This document shows, in pieces, positions 57,952-64,000 of a stretch of 64,000 nucleotides of DNA; within the stretch, counting starts at the first letter, position 1, and every line of letters starts with the position of its first letter. Made by a program: the position numbers and the translations under genes. Source of the DNA: Triglochin maritima (taxonomy: Eukaryota; Streptophyta; Magnoliopsida; Alismatales; Juncaginaceae); NCBI GenBank assembly GCA_963682175.1, contig OY821775.1:10512501-10576500 (forward strand). The letters are read 5' to 3'. Under the pieces are notes generated by a model that worked only from the letters and a program-made list of their open reading frames with translations, did not search any database and was not told where the DNA came from.

Positions 57952-59201
57952 TGAATTGTTAAACATCGCTACAAAATTATTTAAATCGTCCATTGAAATT
58001 ACCATTTTGCCATTCTCTCATTTCTACTGCTATAACGCGACATTTTACCCTCCTATCACACATCTCTCTTCATCTTTCTCTTATAATCATAAAAAATAAT
58101 GTTTTGGAGGTCAGTAATGAGCCAACGGACGCCCCAGTGTACTCGAATCTGGTAAAATATCTAACATCTTTTTAATAAAAAAATAATAAAAAATTACGGG
58201 CGTCCGAATGAGCCGCCCCCACGTAGGAGGGGGCGTCTGGGTAAAACGCCTCCCCTATGGGGGAGGCGTCTTACCCAGACGCCCCGCCCATGGGGGAGGC
58301 GTTTTACCCAGACGCCCGGCCCATGGGACAGGCGTCTGTGTAAGACGCCTCCCCCATGGGGGAGGCGTCTTACTCAGACGCCCCCTCCTACGTGGGGGCG
58401 GCTCCTTCGAACGCCCGTAATTTTTTATTATTTTTTAAAAAATAATTGATTATAAATTAAGATAATTGTTAAATTAATTAATTAATAAGTTAATAATTAC
58501 TATATTTGGATGACCAATACCACTTCGGTACACCGAAAATTCAAAAATTTCACCCGAACAACCTGTCGAGGTGGTATTTGTAAGTCACGATGTTTTACCG
58601 CCGGGGGATTTTGGATCTTAAAAAATGTTGGATCTGGAATTTTTTTGAATCTTCATCACTTGCAAAAAACACATTGTAATCCGATCGGTCACCACCGAAA
58701 ACTTGCAAAGAAACGTCAAATAATTTGAGATAACACACCGTATAATTTTAATTTGACAAAAAAAAACGGGACGTCTGGCTAAGACGTATGTACCATCGTG
58801 GAGGCGTCTGCCTAAGACGCCTCCACCATGGTTGAGGCGTCTTAACCAGACGCCTAGACAATGGTATAGGCGTCTTGCTAAGACGCATGTCCCATCGTGG
58901 AGGCGTCTGGCTAAGACGCCTCAACCATGGTTGAGGCGTCTTAGCCAGACGCCTCCACGATGGTACAGACGTCTTAGCCAGACGCCCGAGTCGGAAAAAA
59001 AACCCGCCTCCGTTACTTCTTGTGATCTAGGTGTTTCGCCAGACATTTTCATGGTGTTGGTACTAGGAATGTTAGTAAAACTGAATCAATAACCTTGTTT
59101 AAAGACACGGGACGATATGGGTATTAAATATATTGTTAAGGGCAATTTGGTAATTTCAAGGGGCGATTTAAGTAGTTTTGGGGCGACGTTTAGTAGTTCC
59201 C
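57952..59201 (-). mobile_element. Non-autonomous Mutator-like element copy 2, inverted relative to copy 1
   Basis: The right end, read inward, begins GGGAACTACTAAACGTCGCC; the left end begins TGAATTGTTAAACATCGC. Flanked by TTTCTTTAC (57943-57951) and TTTCTTTAT (59202-59210), a 9-bp duplication with one mismatch. The interior matches copy 1 in reverse orientation (for example the segments with CCGACTCGGGCGTCTGG and TCTGGCGAAACAC). It carries two GGCGTCT/AGACGCC palindrome arrays at about 58198-58415 and 58767-58988. A plus-strand frame of RRPAHGGGVLP-like repeats is compositional. Confidence 0.75.
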
Positions 59202-59210
59202 TTTCTTTAT

Positions 59211-61737
59211 CAAACAAGTGGATGACCTAATTTTTCAGAATATCAAGACAACTCAATCTTCTTTACCTACATGGGTAATTTGGCTCATGTCTTCAACCTT
59301 GCACCTATATGGGTGATTTTACCTGTACGGGCAATTGGTTGCACGTACATTGCACCTCTAATTTTTAAAGATCAAATGAATAAAATTTTAGAGTTTGTTT
59401 GGGTAGCTTAGAATAGCATACATGTTTTTCTAAATATGTATTGCATTCGATATTTTCAAACCTTTAATTAAAATATATACTAGACCTAAATGAATTCATT
59501 GTTCAATGCAAACTACCAAAACTATTTGACGTTTTTGTTTGGGTGCACTTCCAAGAGAGTTATATTGGATCTTCCACATACGAATGTATATTTTTGGCAA
59601 GCACACTTTCGTACTTAAGGAATTATTGTGGTACACCTCCGTTAGACAACCGTCAACGTCGTCTTGTGATTGTAATTAAAGTTGGATATTTTCCGTCATA
59701 TAAAGCGTAACATTTTCTTCCTTTTCTTCCCTCCTCTCCACGGGTCAAAAGTACCCCCAACCATCGATCTCTTCGCCGACCCAAAATTCTCAGTTTCGCC
59801 CAACTGAAATCCTAGACTATTTCTCTATCTCGACGACCAAATGGCCTTACGGAGCGAGAATGGAGATCAAAGATCAGAAATGGCTTTACCAAGCAGAGAA
59901 CGAAGATCAAAGATGGCGTTACCATGCGGAGAATGGAGATAGGAGATTGGAGATGGCATTATGAACAAAGTCGCACGAATAGAGGAGGGAAGGGGACCCA
60001 TGCTAGTGCAGAATAGCCTATACTCGTCGTCACATAGACGTCAACTGTTTTAATAGCCGACATCTATGGGTATAGATTAAGGATTCACGTCCTGCATCAT
60101 TTGCAAAATTGGAACTCCAATTAGGGTTCAACTGAGGGATTGAGTTGGGGAAATGGTCGATTGGGTTACGAAAGGATTTGGGGATTTCTGTGGGTTAGGG
60201 ATTTGGGGTAACAAGAAAGAGGGAAAAGATATGATCGGGTGCAATTAAGTTAATTAGAGCCTCTAACTGGTTAGGTGTGATTAGGTTGACAATATTGATG
60301 ATTAGAGACTAACACAGAGGCTTTATGATCAACTAATATAACAGGCTCATCTTGTTGTGACCGATGAGGAGACGACATCAACATTTGCCAAATGGAAGTG
60401 CACCATGAGAAATGTTCGGATGTGCAAAGATACAATAAACCACTTTTGGAATTATATCTAAGCAAAAACCCCCCAAAACGATTTTCATTGTTGAAGAAGT
60501 TCAAATATTTCAGTCAATATTAGCATAGTGGCCCATGATTAAGGACAATCTCGCGGTGGCCACAGGCCCAATATAGTAATAATGGGCTCTCCTCTATAAC
60601 AGTTATTGATAATGTCAAGTGATTATTTAGAACCACAACTTTATAGCTTTTAAATCGTGACAAACAGGGATTATGAACCTCGTAATTAGTATTTACAAAC
60701 ATAAGTGGTGCAACTGCAATCCTCTCCTGTATCAACCGAGTTGGGCAATCCAGTAAACTTACAATGCGAAAATTCCATTATTACCGTCGAAATCTTGTTA
60801 TTGTAGACAATACGAACCATTTGTTTGAACTTTGAAGCATGTCTGATAAAGTGACAATACCTTCGCAGAGCTTCATATATTCCTTACTACTGGTAGATGT
60901 CTTTAATCTGACGTTTGATTTCGTAAAGCATTGGAAAATTGGTACTTATATTTGTAGTACGAAAGTTTTCCATATAAAAATTAAATTTTTGTCATGTTAA
61001 AATATTTTCGTATGACATAAGCACCAATGTATGTAAATAAACAAGCAAATTATATCAAATCCATAATAGCGTAGTTGAAAGTGCAATAAAAGTTCTCTTG
61101 ATATGTGAAATCTTTAAAGTAGAAAGAATACAATGAATGATCTTCAATGTTGGAGCTTATAATTTTGGTCAAACTAAACAAGTAGTGACATTATAATTTT
61201 GGTCGTAAGTCAAATTAGTTTCTTCAAAAGATCACCTTGACTATTCGGTCATCGTCCTAACACGCAATCTAGTTTTGGTAATGGTCCACATTTATGAGAA
61301 CTGTCAACTTTATTGCATTAATTCACCAAATGACTATTAATTTTCAAGTGAACCCCTTCCAGCCTTATCTTACAGGGAAAAAAGTGGCATTAAGCTTTTC
61401 TCGTTTTGGTTTCGAAGCAAACTGTATTGTAAAACAATAATAAAAACAAAAAAAACAAGGGTATTGTCGAATAAGTACAATAATCGGCTTAAGTAATTAA
61501 GCAAATGAGGTGTAAAACCGAATTACATTTCATTATAAATAATAAGATTTTATCTTCAACATTGTAACTAGTTGAAGTGCCGATATATTAGGATTGATCG
61601 TACATCTCAAATTAGACTATCGAACGTACAGAGAATATGAGACGTTTGGGTTGCAAAATATTACATCAAAAAACACGAGGGATTTTGGGAGATTGATGAA
61701 ACTAAAGGAGACTAAATATAAAAGCAAATGATGGATT
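59211..61737. other. AT-rich intergenic region, no recognised gene
   Basis: Around 59840-59960 an imperfect ~40-bp repeat starting ATGGC(C/T/G)TTAC occurs three to four times. Minus-strand frames at 60271-60735 do not resemble known proteins. Nothing else supportable. Confidence 0.45.
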
Positions 61738-62496
61738 GCTCGGATCTACTCGGGATCGATAGATTGCTCGATGTTCGCTCGATTTTGCTCGAAGTTGCTC
61801 GGATCGATTAGTATATCCCCGCTCGCTCGATGCTCGCTCAATTATCGCTCGAAACCTGATTACTATATCCAATTATTTGATTAACCTGAATATTCTATCC
61901 AATTACCCAATCGGTAAAGTGTTAATCTCATTTAATAAACTAATTTACCCAACAATATATTTAACAAACAAAACTAAAATACCCATAAGAATCAAAACCT
62001 TATTAGTCCTAAACTTTTTTTTCCATTATTATTATTTCTTTTCTTTTTCTCATTCTTTTCTACACCAAAAGTTCAAATAAATTAAAGTTTGGGTCAGGTG
62101 GATGATCTTATTTATAAGATGTTGATGTTGTGAGTTCTCCTATAATTTAGGAGATTGTGTTTGATTTTAAAATTGTGTTGATTTTGTTTGATCCAAGTGT
62201 ATAATCTTATTTATAAGATGTTGATGTTGTCGTATAATTTATAAGATTGTGTTTTATTTTAGGTGTTAATTTTAAAATTATGTTAGTAATTATTATTATA
62301 TTTGTCTTAAGTAATCTTATAATTTATTTGTTATGACAACATTATTAGCAATTCAACATAAAAAAAAGGTTCATGTTAACGAGCCCCTCGCGAGCAGTTT
62401 GAACCGAGCACGACCAGAATTTTCCGCTCGAAACCCTTAACGAGCCGATCTTAAGCAGACTCGGATCGCTCGTTTAGAAATCGATTACACCCCTAC
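61738..62496. mobile_element. Probable hAT-like element with GCTCG words
   Basis: The right end reads ATCGATTACACCCCTA, the TAGGGGTG-type terminus of the other elements. Both flanks of an AT-rich core hold degenerate words (GCTCGATGTTCGCTCG on the left, CGAGCACGACC on the right). The left boundary and target duplication were not found, so the start is approximate. Confidence 0.45.
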
Positions 62497-62642
62497 TATA
62501 TTTTATATGTATTGCCGTGATAAACGAGTTATACTGCATGGAATCTAGACCTAGATGGGTCTAATATTGATATTGCAGTTACTAGTAAAAATGGAAGCTC
62601 TGGTTTTCAAAACATTAATTAAACTATACGGCCTATGCATGG

Positions 62643-64000
62643 TGTAACGTACCCGAAAACAGCGGAAAATTTAAAACAATAATAAAGACAGTCAACGGTC
62701 AACACTGGGCACGTCACGAGACAACAAAACGAAATATATATATATAGATACAGATCCACGTGGAAGTCAAACTATACAAATGAGTCAACTGTGATTACAA
62801 CAAAACTGAATATACATGTAATCACTACCTCAACACAAGAAAGATATACAAGAGGACATGATCTGATCCCGGGGGCACCCTCCTCGGTCACCACCTGACT
62901 CTAATGCTACTCGCTACCTGAAATGCAAACAAACAAACATGCCTGAGTTCCCTGCAGGAACCCCGTATACCAAACCTCCTAAAATACAAAAAAGAATTAA
63001 AGACAATGCAATGCAATGCACATGATCATCCACCTCGGGCCCACAATAATGCCATCACCGCCTCCGCGGCACTGAACCACTCCTGCCACTAGGGTCAAGT
63101 CAGTCCACCGCTGCCTCGCAAGGGTCAGTAAACACCACTGCTCCCCAAAAGTGCAGGAAGGAACCCCCGGCACACGCCGCCACCCCAGGAGCGAGTCAGC
63201 CCACCGAATACACAACTCAGGTCAGACGACAGCCGCTGCTCCCCCAAGAGCCGCCAGACGCGCACCCTGCCAGAACATCCTCGGCCTACCGCTAAACCCT
63301 CGCAAACTGCCCAAGGTTTACGGCACACATCCCTCACACCCCGCTCGGTAAGAGAGGCAACAGTAATACAATAATACGCCCTCGTCGAAGGTGAAATCCG
63401 TCGCTCTCAAAGCCGGTAATCAACCGTCGCCTCGGAGCCGGTAGTCAACCTATACTCAACGGATCGCGTGTGGATAAATCCACCAACCTGCGGCAGATCG
63501 GTCGACCGCTACAAGCACACCGGTCGACCGGTCTTCCACACAGTACTCGGTACTGTACAAACAATAGCATCCGGTCGAACCATGCCAACCGAATTTCTGA
63601 CCAATCAGTCGAACAAAAGTCATCTAGCGGTCGACCGTTTGGATGGTCTACGCTATACCAAATTTATATAATATATATATCCGATCGGTCGAACCAAGGG
63701 GTCGTTCAACCGATAACAGGACTTTCAGCATTTTGCCTAAGTGGTATTCGGTCGACCGGAACTGCTATACAGTTCGACCGAAACATCACAGGCACTCTAC
63801 TGCTTAATTAAAATGCTCGGTCGGTCGACCGAAAGTTAAAGAGCGGTCGACCGTTTTGATGGTCAAAGCTCCCAACCGACTTAGCATCGAATAGATCGGT
63901 CGGACAAGGTTAAGGACGTTCGACCGTTTAATAAGTCAAAATCCCCAACCGACCCATTCTCATTGTTTTTCGGTCGACCGGCTAAGTGGTCCCGTTCGAG
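62643..64000. mobile_element. Partial LTR-like retroelement sequence running off the window
   Basis: It starts TGTAACGTACCCG, a start common to LTRs of plant Gypsy elements. It is GC-rich in its middle part and has many CGGTCGACCG words from about 63495 to 63980. No protein-coding domain appears before the window ends, so only LTR (or non-coding) sequence is visible. Confidence 0.45.

Noticed and set aside
58208..58420. Gly/Arg/Pro-rich 70-codon ORF
   Set aside because: It comes from the palindromic GGCGTC array inside a Mutator-like element; the same array is open on both strands.
1..64000. tRNA, rRNA or other structured RNA genes
   Set aside because: None recognised by eye; tRNA-like sequence appears only as the retrotransposon primer-binding sites. 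A tRNAscan or Infernal search would settle this.

Overview
This is nuclear DNA from a flowering plant, almost certainly a eudicot. The evidence is spliced genes with GT-AG introns, a plant-type PPR gene, an F-box gene and an AAA-ATPase gene that are usual neighbours in eudicots, and a dense mix of plant LTR retrotransposons and DNA transposons. Nothing looks bacterial, viral or organellar. The species cannot be named from the sequence.

Genic part (1-21 kb). Two real genes lie on the minus strand. A 16-exon gene (14441-20882) encodes a complete AAA ATPase of the DAA1/At4g28000/At5g52882 group; every splice junction joins in phase to give 838 residues. Downstream of it is an F-box gene of the At5g52880 type (579-5344), with four exons visible and its 3' end beyond the window start. 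From memory, the Arabidopsis counterparts are neighbours, so this is probably conserved gene order. A PPR pseudogene sits inside the 3.5-kb first intron of the F-box gene. The space between the two genes was expanded by an hAT-like element (6661-7175) and a decayed Copia element (7196-13607), which itself carries a nested solo LTR (10682-12071).

Transposon-dominated part (28-64 kb). It starts with an hAT-like element made of degenerate short words (28241-28748). Next is a composite MULE-like locus (29.6-36.5 kb): a decayed Ulp1/SUMO-protease-like gene on the plus strand faces a decayed FAR1-related transposase gene on the minus strand, and three arrays of one 22-bp minisatellite fill an intron of each gene and the space between them. 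Then come a young Ty3/Gypsy element (38575-43889, LTRs differing at 4 of 440 positions), a PIF/Harbinger-like element (45946-47454), and two copies of a non-autonomous Mutator-like element in opposite orientations (50128-51585 and 57952-59201) with GC-rich palindrome arrays. Between those two lie an hAT-like element beside a fragment of a TMK-type LRR receptor gene, a FAR1-like tail fragment, and a solo LTR with a nested MITE. The window ends inside a long LTR-like sequence (from 62643).

The rest is AT-rich intergenic DNA with microsatellites and diverged duplicates. Only the AAA ATPase and the F-box gene look functional; almost every transposon gene carries stops or frameshifts. The least ordinary features are the minisatellite-built introns of the MULE-like locus, the palindrome-array Mutator pair, and a CGGTCGACCG word shared by otherwise unrelated mobile elements. 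I found no evidence of a new enzymatic or defence system.
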